Assembly: GCA_031272895.1 (NCBI GenBank) | Contig: JAISSW010000002.1 | Span: forward strand, 241,541 to 305,540 | Length of the DNA: 64,000 nt | Origin: Clostridium sp. | GTDB lineage: Bacteria > Bacillota > Clostridia > Oscillospirales > Acutalibacteraceae | Reading direction: 5' to 3' | In this document: piece after piece, positions 38,651 through 47,761 of the stretch | Numbering within the stretch: position 1 is the stretch's first letter | Layout of the letters: each line of letters starts with the position of its first letter | The notes under the pieces: generated by a model | The model's database searches: none | What the model was told of the DNA's origin: nothing | The model's input: only the letters and a program-made list of their open reading frames with translations | Made by a program: the position numbers and the translations under genes

Positions 38651-39421
38651 GTGGCGGAAAAGGAAATCGGCGGCGTAAGGCTTGCCTACAGCGAGCAGGG
38701 TGAGGGTACGCCCCTTTTTATGCTGCACGGCTGGGGGGCAAGCGGCGCTCTTTTTGACTCCGCGGCGGAGCTTGCCGCGCAAAAATACCGTGTGATACGC
38801 CCGGATTTCCCCGGCTTTGGAAACAGCCCCGAACCTCCTGAGGCTTGGTCTGTGGGCGACTATGCCCTGCTGACCCGTGACTTCATCTCCTCCTTTGGCT
38901 GCGGCAAGGTGCTTTTGCTTGGGCACTCATTTGGGGCAAGGGTAATCTTCAAGATGCTCAGCCTGCCGGATTTGCCATTTGAGGCGGAGAAGATAATCCT
39001 CACCGGCGCGGCGGGAATCCGCAGGCCTCCCGGCAAAAGGGCGCGGCGGCGAACAAAGCTTTTTAAGGCGGGCAAGGCTGTTTTATCCCTGCCGCCGCTG
39101 CCAAGGCTGCTGCCGAGCGCGCTGCCAAGGCTTCAAAGTCACTTCGGCTCTGCGGATTACAACGCGGCAAGTCCGCTTATGCGGCAGGTGCTTGTAAAAA
39201 CGGTCAACGAGGATTTGCGCGAATATATGCCCGCGCTTAAAGCTCCGACGCTGTTGATTTGGGGAGAGAACGACAGCGTAACCCCGCTTGCCGACGGAAA
39301 AGAGATGGAGCGGCTTATCCCGAACGCGGGGCTTGCCGTTTTGCCGGGCGCCGGCCATTTTGCCTTTATAGACAGGGCGGCTCACTTCAACGCGGTGTTA
39401 AAGGTCTTTTTGGGAATTTAA
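38651..39421 (+). CDS. Alpha/beta hydrolase
   Basis: PLFMLHGWGASGALFD, LLGHSFGARV, GENDSVTPL, PGAGHFAFID; GTG start. Confidence 0.88.
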   Translation: MAEKEIGGVRLAYSEQGEGTPLFMLHGWGASGALFDSAAELAAQKYRVIRPDFPGFGNSPEPPEAWSVGDYALLTRDFISSFGCGKVLLLGHSFGARVIFKMLSLPDLPFEAEKIILTGAAGIRRPPGKRARRRTKLFKAGKAVLSLPPLPRLLPSALPRLQSHFGSADYNAASPLMRQVLVKTVNEDLREYMPALKAPTLLIWGENDSVTPLADGKEMERLIPNAGLAVLPGAGHFAFIDRAAHFNAVLKVFLGI

Positions 39422-39439
39422 GGACGGAGGTAACGATTG

Positions 39440-41035
39440 ATGCTGAAATACCTTAGTGACGGCTTTCTTTTTTTGGGCGCCGCTTGCGGGCTTTTGGGTA
39501 CCGCGCTTGCCTTTTTGCGCTCTATGCAGATTTTTCAGCTTAACGGCTACAAGGCGCGCACGCAGTGCAAGTGGCTGCGCAAAAATCCCGCAAAGCAGTG
39601 GACGCAAATTGCCGCGGCGGTTCTTCTTGCGCTCAATGTGGCGATAGGCGCGGCGGCCGGCAAGGAGCTTGTTGGCGCAAGTGTGCCGTATTGGGCGCTG
39701 GGGGCTTTGGCTGTTTTTTTGCTGCTGCTGCCGCTGTTCAACCGACCGAACAGGGCGGCGAAAAAGCCCTTGGTCTACACGCCGCGGGTAATAAGAATGC
39801 TAGTGACGGCGGGGCTGGCTTACACGCTGCCGCTTATACTCTGTGCACTGCGCGGAGGCTTCCCTGCGGCGTTTTTTGCGGGTACTTGCCTGTATATTTT
39901 AATACAGCTGTTCCCCCTGCTTGCCAACCTTATCAATATGCCCGTGGAGGCGCTTATCCGCCGCGGCTTTGTTAAGGACGCGCAAAAAAAGCTGCTTGCC
40001 TGCCCCGATTTAGAGATTATCGGAATCACAGGCAGCTACGGCAAAACCAGCGTTAAGTACTACCTGACAGAGCTGCTTGCAGGCAGCTTTAATACCCTGA
40101 TGACTCCCGAAAGCTATAACACTCCCATGGGCATAAGCAAAACCGTACGCGAGGAGCTGCGCGGCTCCCATGAGGTTTTTGTGTGCGAAATGGGCGCACG
40201 CTACAAGGGCGATATTCAGGAGCTGTGCGATTTTGTGCGCCCGAAGCACGGAATAATCACCGCCATTGGGGAGCAGCACCTTGAAACCTTCAAGACCCCT
40301 CAAGTTATTTTGCACGAAAAGCTTGCGCTTGCCCGCTGTGTAACAAATGGCTTTTTGTTTGTGAACGGCGATAACGCCAAGCTGCGCGAAAACCGCCCGG
40401 CAAACGCCGTTACCTATGGGCTTGGAGAGGACAACGACTGCTACGCCTACGACATTGCGGTAACAACAAGGGGAACAAGCTTCAGCGTAAGCCTTAACGG
40501 AGAGAAAATAGAGGGGCTTTTCACTCCGCTGATTGGCGCACACAGCGTTTGCAACCTTGTTGGGGCAATCGCCATGGCGCGGGCGCTGGGTGTGGAGGAG
40601 AGCGAAATCCGCGCGCGGCTGAAGCGCCTTGCCCCGCCTCCTCACCGCCTTGCAATGAGCCGCAGCGGCGGCGTGGCTATAATTGACGACGCCTATAACT
40701 CCAACCCGGCTGGGGCAAAGGCGGCGCTGGATACCCTTGCCCTGTTTGACGGCTGCAAAATATTGATTACCCCCGGCATGGTTGAGCTTGGACCGGCACA
40801 GTATGACGCCAACTTCAGCCTTGGCAGGCAGGCGGCGGCTGTGTGCGATTATGTTTTTGCGGTGGGGGAAAGGCAGGCTCCGCCAATAATCGCCGGGCTT
40901 GACGCGGAGGAATACCCCAAGGATAGGCGCTTCGTTTCCTCAAGCTTTAAGGAAGCGCTTGAAATGGCATATGCCCTGCCCTGCGCGGGCGAAAAAATAA
41001 TCCTGCTGGAAAACGATTTGCCGGATAACTATTGA
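39440..41035 (+). CDS. MurF-like Mur ligase with N-terminal polytopic membrane region
   Basis: GITGSYGKTSVKYYLTELL P-loop, ESYNTPMGISKTV, IIDDAYNSNPAGAKAALDTL; ~160 hydrophobic residues before the ligase domain. Confidence 0.82.
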   Translation: MLKYLSDGFLFLGAACGLLGTALAFLRSMQIFQLNGYKARTQCKWLRKNPAKQWTQIAAAVLLALNVAIGAAAGKELVGASVPYWALGALAVFLLLLPLFNRPNRAAKKPLVYTPRVIRMLVTAGLAYTLPLILCALRGGFPAAFFAGTCLYILIQLFPLLANLINMPVEALIRRGFVKDAQKKLLACPDLEIIGITGSYGKTSVKYYLTELLAGSFNTLMTPESYNTPMGISKTVREELRGSHEVFVCEMGARYKGDIQELCDFVRPKHGIITAIGEQHLETFKTPQVILHEKLALARCVTNGFLFVNGDNAKLRENRPANAVTYGLGEDNDCYAYDIAVTTRGTSFSVSLNGEKIEGLFTPLIGAHSVCNLVGAIAMARALGVEESEIRARLKRLAPPPHRLAMSRSGGVAIIDDAYNSNPAGAKAALDTLALFDGCKILITPGMVELGPAQYDANFSLGRQAAAVCDYVFAVGERQAPPIIAGLDAEEYPKDRRFVSSSFKEALEMAYALPCAGEKIILLENDLPDNY

Positions 41036-41086
41036 CCCGGCGGCGGTTTAATATTATAATAACACAAAAAACACAAGGGGCTTGCA

Positions 41087-42292
41087 ATGAAACAAAATAT
41101 CGCCGTGCTCTTTGGCGGCAAAAGCGTTGAGCATGAAATTTCGGTTATTTCTGCCGTGCAGGCAATGGCGGCAATGGACACGGACAGCTTTGAGCTGTAC
41201 CCCGTCTATATTGCCAAGGACGGCGGCTTTTGGTATGGCAATGCCCTTAAGGATATTGCCCTTTATAAGGACATTCCAGCCCTGCTTAAGCAATGTGTTC
41301 TTGTTGAGCTTTCGGCAAGGGGCGGCAAGGTTTATCTTGCCCCGGCGGAGCAAAGGCTGCTTGGCAAGGCAAAGCCAATCGCCCTTTTGGACGCGGCGCT
41401 GCCGATAGTCCACGGAACAAACGTGGAGGACGGCGCGCTGCAGGGCTATCTTAAAACCCTGGGGCTGCCATTCGCCGGCTGCGATGTGCTTGCCTCCGCC
41501 GTGTGCATGGATAAATATGTTATGAAGGCAATGCTGAAGGCAGGCGGCTTCCCCGTGCTGGAGGGCTTGCGCTTCCAGTCCGCGCAGGGCTTGGAGGCTG
41601 ACGAGATAATTGCCCGCACAGAGGAGCGCTTTGCCTACCCCGTAATAGTTAAGCCGGTCAATCTTGGCTCAAGCGTGGGCATTGGCAAGGCCAACGACCG
41701 AGAGGAGCTGCGGGACGCCCTTGAAACGGCGTTCAGCTTTGCGGAAACGGTGTTGCTTGAGCCCTGTGTGCAAAACCTGCGGGAAATCAACTGCGCCGTG
41801 CTTGGCGACGCGCAGACCGCCGAGCCGTCGGAGTGTGAGGAGCCGGTGGTCAACACCGAGGACGGCTTGGGGCTGGACTATGAGAAAAAATATTTGGCGG
41901 GCGAAAAGGGCGGCAAGGGCAGCGGCATGGCAAGCCTTTCACGCAAAATCCCCGCGGACATAAGCCCCGAGCTTCGCAAGGCAATCCGGGACTGCGCGGT
42001 GGGTGCGTTCCGCTACCTTGATTGCTGCGGCGTGGCAAGGATTGACTTCCTTATGGACGGCAAGACAGGTGAATTTTGGCTCAACGAGCTGAACACCATA
42101 CCCGGCTCATTGGCGTTTTATTTGTGGGAGCCTGTGGGGCTGCCGTATGGTAAGCTGCTGGAAAAACTGATTTACCTTGCGCAAAAGCGCTCCCGCCGCC
42201 AAAGGGATATAATCACCAGCTTTGACACCAATATACTGGAAAAACAGGGCGGCTTTGGCTCAAAGGGAGCCAAGGGCAAGCTGCGCGGCTGA
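41087..42292 (+). CDS. ddl: D-alanine--D-alanine ligase
   Basis: VLFGGKSVEHEISVISAVQAM, PIVHGTNVEDGALQG, VKPVNLGSSVGIGKA, ELNTIPGSLAFYLW. Confidence 0.95.
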   Translation: MKQNIAVLFGGKSVEHEISVISAVQAMAAMDTDSFELYPVYIAKDGGFWYGNALKDIALYKDIPALLKQCVLVELSARGGKVYLAPAEQRLLGKAKPIALLDAALPIVHGTNVEDGALQGYLKTLGLPFAGCDVLASAVCMDKYVMKAMLKAGGFPVLEGLRFQSAQGLEADEIIARTEERFAYPVIVKPVNLGSSVGIGKANDREELRDALETAFSFAETVLLEPCVQNLREINCAVLGDAQTAEPSECEEPVVNTEDGLGLDYEKKYLAGEKGGKGSGMASLSRKIPADISPELRKAIRDCAVGAFRYLDCCGVARIDFLMDGKTGEFWLNELNTIPGSLAFYLWEPVGLPYGKLLEKLIYLAQKRSRRQRDIITSFDTNILEKQGGFGSKGAKGKLRG

Positions 42293-42312
42293 TAAACGAG
42301 CCTTATCGGGGT

Positions 42313-42354
42313 ACACTCTTTTCGTGCGCTTTGCGCGGAAAGGGTGTGTTTTTT
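42313..42354 (+). terminator. Terminator-like hairpin after ddl, overlapping the spoIVB initiation region
   Basis: ACACTCTTTTCGTGCGC-TTT-GCGCGGAAAGGGTGT-GTTTTTT. Confidence 0.6.
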
Positions 42355-43569
42355 GTGCGCAAACTCCTGCGGGGCTTGGGAATTTGTACGGCGGCAATGC
42401 TGCTGCCGCTCAGCTGCTTAATGCTTTACGCCCAGCTGCTTTTGCCCGACGGCGGCTTGCCGCTTGGCGAGCCGTTATATTCTGTAATAGTTAGTGCCGC
42501 AAGCTCAAAGTCAGTGGGGTCTGCGGCGGGCGGAAAGGCTATTCCGTCGCAGCTTAAGCTTTGGGGGCTTTTGCCTATACGCGCCGCGAACGCCCCGCTC
42601 AACCAAAGGCGCTACGTTATCCCCGGCGGGCAGGTGTTCGGGCTTAAGCTCTACGCCAAGGGGGTAGTGGTCGTCGCAATAGATTCGGTGGCGGGAATAA
42701 GCGGTAAAGAGAACCCCGCGGAGAGGGCGGGGCTGCTTCCCGGCGATTTGCTGCTGGAAATTGACGGCGAAGCGGTTACGCGCAACGCACAGGTTTCGGC
42801 GGCGGTGGAGCAAAGCGGCGGCAGGCAGCTATCAATGCTGATTGAGCGCGGCGGAGAGCAAAGGAAAATCAGCTTTACACCCACTAAGTGCGGCGACGGC
42901 ACATATAAAGCGGGCATTTGGGTTCGTGATTCCTCCGCCGGAATAGGCACCGTAACCTTCAAGGACCCGCAGACAAATATGCTGGCGGGGCTTGGGCACG
43001 CAATCTGTGACGTGGACAGCGGGGCACTGATTCCAATAAGCGCGGGCGAGGCTGTGCCGGCTGTTGTTAAGGGCTGCTACAAGGGTACGGGCGGCAAGCC
43101 GGGTGAGCTTTGCGGGGTGTTTAACGGCAAGGCGTTTGCGGGTCTAATCCAAAACGGGGACACAGGCGTTTACGGCAGGCTTTATGCCGCGCCGGACGAG
43201 GCTTCCCTGCGCCTGCCCATCGCAATGGGCTGCGAGGTTAAAACAGGCAAGGCGCAAATAATCGCCACAATTGACGGGGAAACGGCAGGCTGCTTCAGCG
43301 TGGAAATCAGGAAGGTCTACCAAAACAGCGGCGGCAGCCAAAAAAACATGATTATCGAGGTAACAGACAAAAAGCTGCTTGCCGCTACGGGCGGCATTGT
43401 GCAGGGCATGAGCGGCAGCCCCATTTTGCAAAACGGTATGCTTGTTGGCGCCGTTACCCACGTTTTCGTCAATAACCCCGCGCAGGGCTACGGGATTTTT
43501 GCGGAAACCATGCTGCAAACTGCGGACTCCCTCTGCGCCGGGCAGGAGGCACTCGCCCCGGCGGCTTAA
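42355..43569 (+). CDS. spoIVB: SpoIVB peptidase (S55 family)
   Basis: PDZ (AERAGLLPGDLLLEIDGEAV) and GMSGSPILQNGMLVGAVTHVFVNNPAQGYGIF. GTG at 42355 chosen; TTG at 42331 is an alternative. Confidence 0.92.
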   Translation: MRKLLRGLGICTAAMLLPLSCLMLYAQLLLPDGGLPLGEPLYSVIVSAASSKSVGSAAGGKAIPSQLKLWGLLPIRAANAPLNQRRYVIPGGQVFGLKLYAKGVVVVAIDSVAGISGKENPAERAGLLPGDLLLEIDGEAVTRNAQVSAAVEQSGGRQLSMLIERGGEQRKISFTPTKCGDGTYKAGIWVRDSSAGIGTVTFKDPQTNMLAGLGHAICDVDSGALIPISAGEAVPAVVKGCYKGTGGKPGELCGVFNGKAFAGLIQNGDTGVYGRLYAAPDEASLRLPIAMGCEVKTGKAQIIATIDGETAGCFSVEIRKVYQNSGGSQKNMIIEVTDKKLLAATGGIVQGMSGSPILQNGMLVGAVTHVFVNNPAQGYGIFAETMLQTADSLCAGQEALAPAA

Positions 43570-43581
43570 GCGGCTGACGGC

Positions 43582-43610
43582 TTGCGCCTTATGCTCCGAT
43601 GTGGTATAAT
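43582..43610 (+). promoter_or_regulatory. Sigma-A-like promoter for purB
   Basis: TTGCGC-17 nt-TATAAT. Confidence 0.65.
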
Positions 43611-43640
43611 CTTACCAACATCAAACAGCGAGGAAGAGCA

Positions 43641-45074
43641 ATGAGCAACAACAGCTATCAATCACCACTCAACAGCCGCTACGCAAGCAAGGAGATGCAG
43701 GAGCTTTTTTCTCCCGACCGCAAGTTCAAAACCTGGCGCAGGCTTTGGATTGCCCTTGCCGAGGCCGAAAATGAGCTTGGTCTGCCGGTAAGCAAGGAGC
43801 AAATCGAGGAGCTTAAGGCGCACGCGGACGACATCAACTACGCCGACGCCGAGGCACGCGAAAAGGAATGCCGCCACGACGTAATGAGCCATGTTTACGC
43901 CTATGGGCTGCAGTGCCCAAACGCAAAGGGGATTATTCACCTTGGCGCAACAAGCTGCTACGTTGGCGATAACACTGATATAATTATAATGACCATGGCG
44001 CTGCGCTTAATCCAAAAAAAGCTTGTCGCCCTTTTGGATTCCCTTTCCCGCTTTGCCCTGCAATACAAGGACCTGCCCTGCTTGGGCTTTACGCACGGGC
44101 AGCCGGCTCAGCCCACAACGGTTGGCAAGCGCGCGGCGCTCTGGCTGCAGGATTTTCTGCTGGACTACCACGAGCTTAGCTTTCGTATATCACAAATGCG
44201 GCTGCTTGGCTCTAAGGGGACGACGGGTACTCAGGCCTCCTTTTTGGAGCTCTTTGGCGGCGACCACGAAAAATGCCGCCGCCTTGATTCCCTAATAGCC
44301 GAAAAGCTGGGCTTTGACTCCTGCTTTGCCGTCAGCGGGCAAACCTACCCCCGCAAGGTGGATAGCGCCGTGTTGAACTCCCTTGCGGGCTTGGCACAGT
44401 CGGCAAGCAAATTCAGCACGGATTTGCGGCTTTTACAGCACTTAAAGGAGCTTGAGGAGCCGTTTGAAAAACAGCAAATCGGCTCCAGCGCAATGGCGTA
44501 CAAGCGCAACCCCATGCGCTCCGAGCGTATAGGCTCCTTAGCTCGCTACCTGCTGGCGGACGCCCTAAACCCGGCGCTGACTGCCTCAACCCAATGGTTT
44601 GAGCGCACCTTGGACGATTCGGCAAACAAGCGCATTGCCGTGCCGGAGGCCTTTCTTGCCGCGGACGCCGTTTTGGAGCTTTGCCTCAACGTCAGCAACG
44701 GCATTGTGGTCTACCCCAAAATGATTGACGCCCACCTGAGGGCGGAGCTGCCCTTTATGGCTACGGAGAATATCCTTATGGACTGCGTTAAGCGAGGCGG
44801 CGACAGGCAGCAGCTGCACGAGCGCATAAGGGTACATTCCATGGCGGCGGGGCGAGCAGTAAAAGAAGAGGGCCTGCCGAACGACCTTTTGGAGCGGATT
44901 GCCGCGGACAGCGCCTTTGGCGTAAGCCTGCGGGAGCTTGAGGAAATCATGGAGCCGAAGAATTTTGTGGGGCGCGCCCCGCTGCAAACCGAGGAATTCA
45001 TAAGCGCGGAGATTGCGCCAATCCTTGCCGAACACAAGGACGCGCTTGGGCTAAAGGGCGAGGTGCGTGTGTAG
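43641..45074 (+). CDS. purB: Adenylosuccinate lyase
   Basis: IHLGATSCYVGDNTD, TQPAQPTT-type GFTHGQPAQPTTVGKRA, GSSAMAYKRNPMRSERI signature. Confidence 0.95.
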   Translation: MSNNSYQSPLNSRYASKEMQELFSPDRKFKTWRRLWIALAEAENELGLPVSKEQIEELKAHADDINYADAEAREKECRHDVMSHVYAYGLQCPNAKGIIHLGATSCYVGDNTDIIIMTMALRLIQKKLVALLDSLSRFALQYKDLPCLGFTHGQPAQPTTVGKRAALWLQDFLLDYHELSFRISQMRLLGSKGTTGTQASFLELFGGDHEKCRRLDSLIAEKLGFDSCFAVSGQTYPRKVDSAVLNSLAGLAQSASKFSTDLRLLQHLKELEEPFEKQQIGSSAMAYKRNPMRSERIGSLARYLLADALNPALTASTQWFERTLDDSANKRIAVPEAFLAADAVLELCLNVSNGIVVYPKMIDAHLRAELPFMATENILMDCVKRGGDRQQLHERIRVHSMAAGRAVKEEGLPNDLLERIAADSAFGVSLRELEEIMEPKNFVGRAPLQTEEFISAEIAPILAEHKDALGLKGEVRV

Positions 45075-45109
45075 TTTAAGCACGGCCAAAGAACCCAAAG
45101 GAGGGCAAA

Positions 45110-45298
45110 ATGCTGTTTGAGAAGCTTAGCAAGCTGCTGCCGGACTTTTTTGAGCTGCCGGAAGAGCGCCTGCCTGAGGACTCGCGCCCCTTGAAGGGCT
45201 TGCTGATTTTGGGGATTTTGTTGCTGCTGCTGACGATTCTGCTGCTGCTTGGGGCAGCCGCCTTTGTGCTTTACAGCTTTTTCTCCTTGGAGGTGTAG
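45110..45298 (+). CDS. Hypothetical small membrane protein
   Basis: 62 aa with one strongly hydrophobic segment; AAAGGAGG Shine-Dalgarno. Confidence 0.55.
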   Translation: MLFEKLSKLLPDFFELPEERLPEDSRPLKGLLILGILLLLLTILLLLGAAAFVLYSFFSLEV

Positions 45299-45395
45299 AG
45301 GAGCTTTGGCGGCAAGAAGCCGTGCCTGAAATGGAAAAAATACATAATAGCCTACCGCGGCAACAATGCGCCGCCGCAAGAGAGAAGATGAAAAA

Positions 45396-45947
45396 ATGCG
45401 TAAAAAAAAGCTGTTGGCAAAAATAATCAACAGGGAAACCATACTCTATTTGATTTTTGGCGTGCTGACCACCCTAGTAGCGCTGGCGGTGTATTTGCTT
45501 TCAGCGCGGCTGTTTGCGGCGCTCGGTTGGCGGGGCTTTGCGGGGCTTTTTCTAAGCGGCAAGGACTATTCCTACCTTGACGCGAACACCATATCCTGGA
45601 TTGTTGCCGTGCTGTTTGCCTTTGTGACGAACAAGCTGCTTGTGTTTGAATCCAAAAGCCGGGAAAGGCGTGTCGTGCTGCGGGAGCTTGCAAGCTTCAC
45701 CGCGGCTCGCTTGGTTTCCTTTGGGGTTGAGCAGGGCTTAATGTTCCTGTTGGTCAGCGTGCTTGCAATAGACGTGTGGGCGGCGGGTCTGCTGCGCGGC
45801 ACTTGGAGCGCCGCCGCCGATTTTGTTGAGGGCTATGCGCTTTTTGCAAAGTGCTTTGTTATGTTCGCTGTTGTGGTGCTGAATTATTTTTTCAGCAAGC
45901 TGTTCATCTTCAAAAAGGACGAAAAGCCTGACGGCACAGAGGGCTAA
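45396..45947 (+). CDS. GtrA-family membrane protein
   Basis: ILYLIFGVLTTLVALAVYLL, ISWIVAVLFAFVTNKLLVFES, VLNYFFSKLFIFKK. Confidence 0.85.
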   Translation: MRKKKLLAKIINRETILYLIFGVLTTLVALAVYLLSARLFAALGWRGFAGLFLSGKDYSYLDANTISWIVAVLFAFVTNKLLVFESKSRERRVVLRELASFTAARLVSFGVEQGLMFLLVSVLAIDVWAAGLLRGTWSAAADFVEGYALFAKCFVMFAVVVLNYFFSKLFIFKKDEKPDGTEG

Positions 45948-46999
45948 TTCCCCGCAAACAGGGCGTCAATTTGCGCCAATAGCTCCGCGTCAATCTCGTT
46001 GCGCAGAACCTTGTCGTATCCGAATTCCTCCGCCCACAGAGCCATTGCCTCGTCTGTGGCTTCGGCGCCGTTTTTAAGGCAATATTCGGCAAAAGCCGTT
46101 TCTGTTTGCCGCCTGTATTCCTCCGCCGCCTTGGAGCTGTAAAGCCACTCGTGGTCGCCCTCGGTCAGCACATACCTCACGTTTGGGTTAGTGATTTTAT
46201 CCCTTTGGGAATAGATTGAAAGCGTGTCGCAGGTCACCATTTCATCGTTTTTGCCGTGGATAACCAAGACCGGGGTGTCCGTAGCGTTGATTGAATCCAC
46301 CGCGGCAGCCATGTCGTCGCCGAAGGTGATTTTTTGTATTGCCAAGAAGTGCGGCAGCAGCAAATAATACTTTTTGCCGAACATCTGCAGCCCTTGGTCC
46401 GTGTAGAGCGCGGCGCCGTCGTTGTAGCCCGCCATGCTTACCACGGCATTGACCCTGTGCCCGCGTGAAAGCACAGCGCAAACCCCGTAGCCGCCCATGC
46501 TGTGACCCAAAAGATACATCGGCAACCCGCCGTATTTCCCCTGCCCCTCAATGTAGCTCAAAAGGGCGTCCAAATCCCGCACGGGCTGATAAAGCCCCAA
46601 AAGGGTTTCTCCCTCGCTGCGCGCAACACCCGTTTTGTCGTAGCTGATAACCGTGTAGCCGCCGTCAACAAAGTGTGTTATAAAGCCTATATAATCATCG
46701 CCGCTGCCGCCCTTGCCCGCCGCAACAACCACCAAGCCGCGTGTGCCGCCGCTGCCGTATTCAAAGCCGGCAAGCGTGTTTTCACCGGAGCTGAAAGCAA
46801 ACTGCTCCCTTGGGTATGCTTCTTTGTCAATGTCCTCATAGCTAAGGTATGGCGAAAAGGGCTTGTCCAGCTCAATGCGCGCCATGTTCAGGTTGTAGAA
46901 ATACAGCGCCCCAAGGCTGCCGCCTATTCCGTAAACAAGCAGGAGCGCTATGCCGCCAATCAACGCGGCGCACAGCAGCTTGCGCTTAATCTTTTTCAT
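45944..46999 (-). CDS. Alpha/beta hydrolase with N-terminal TM
   Basis: YLLGHSMGGYGVCAVL nucleophile elbow, VLVIHGKNDEMV, EGDHEWLY. Confidence 0.85.
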   Translation of the reverse strand: MKKIKRKLLCAALIGGIALLLVYGIGGSLGALYFYNLNMARIELDKPFSPYLSYEDIDKEAYPREQFAFSSGENTLAGFEYGSGGTRGLVVVAAGKGGSGDDYIGFITHFVDGGYTVISYDKTGVARSEGETLLGLYQPVRDLDALLSYIEGQGKYGGLPMYLLGHSMGGYGVCAVLSRGHRVNAVVSMAGYNDGAALYTDQGLQMFGKKYYLLLPHFLAIQKITFGDDMAAAVDSINATDTPVLVIHGKNDEMVTCDTLSIYSQRDKITNPNVRYVLTEGDHEWLYSSKAAEEYRRQTETAFAEYCLKNGAEATDEAMALWAEEFGYDKVLRNEIDAELLAQIDALFAGN

Positions 47000-47121
47000 T
47001 GTGTTGTACCTTTCTAAAAAAACAATAGGCTAAAGCGGCAAACGCCGCCTTGCGCCTGTTCTTAATGACCGTATGAATTGAACCGCCGAATGCTTTGCGG
47101 CGTTGGAGCGGCAGCTGCCGC

Positions 47122-47195
<74 letters not shown>

Positions 47196-47315
47196 ATACT
47201 TGCGGGTAATAAATTACGGTGCCGTTTGGGCACCGCCGCAATCCCCGCACGAAAAAGATGCCTGTTGATTTGTGTGCGAAACTTTTAATTGAAACGGGCA
47301 GCGGCTCTTGACCGC

Positions 47316-47391
47316 TGGAGCGGATGACGAGGCTCGAACTCGCTACCTCCACCTTGGCAAGGTGGCGCTCTACCAGATGAGCTACATCCGC
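47316..47391 (-). tRNA. tRNA-Gly (GCC)
   Basis: GCGGATGTAGCTCATCTGGTAGAGCGCCACCTTGCCAAGGTGGAGGTAGCGAGTTCGAGCCTCGTCATCCGCTCCA. Confidence 0.97.
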
Positions 47392-47486
47392 ATTTTTGTG
47401 TCAGGCTCGCTGCCCGACGGCTGTAATCCACTCAAAAAAGCTCATTTCGCGGACACAGTCAGCAACTTGCGCGGGCACTAACCCGC

Positions 47487-47562
47487 TGGTGCCTCCGGTC
47501 GGAATCGAACCAACGACACGTGGATTTTCAGTCCACTGCTCTACCAACTGAGCTACAGAGGC
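47487..47562 (-). tRNA. tRNA-Phe (GAA)
   Basis: GCCTCTGTAGCTCAGTTGGTAGAGCAGTGGACTGAAAATCCAC...GGTTCGATTCCGACCGGAGGCACCA. Confidence 0.97.
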
Positions 47563-47584
47563 ATAACCACAAGGCAAAGCAATG

Positions 47585-47661
47585 TGGCGACCCAGAACGG
47601 GCTCGAACCGTCGACCTCTAGCGTGACAGGCTAGCGCTCTAACCAACTGAGCTACTGGGCC
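47585..47661 (-). tRNA. tRNA-Asp (GTC)
   Basis: GGCCCAGTAGCTCAGTTGGTTAGAGCGCTAGCCTGTCACGCTAG...GGTTCGAGCCCGTTCTGGGTCGCCA. Confidence 0.97.
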
Positions 47662-47690
47662 AAATGCGCTCCGCTTTGCGGAGCTTTGAT

Positions 47691-47719
47691 ATAATACCAT
47701 AAACGGCGGCGAATGTCAA
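47691..47719 (-). promoter_or_regulatory. Sigma-A promoter of the tRNA array
   Basis: Minus strand TTGACA-17 nt-TATTAT. Confidence 0.8.
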
Positions 47720-47761
47720 GCCCTAAACGCAAAAGTTTTTGGAATTTTCCCGAAAAAGCGC

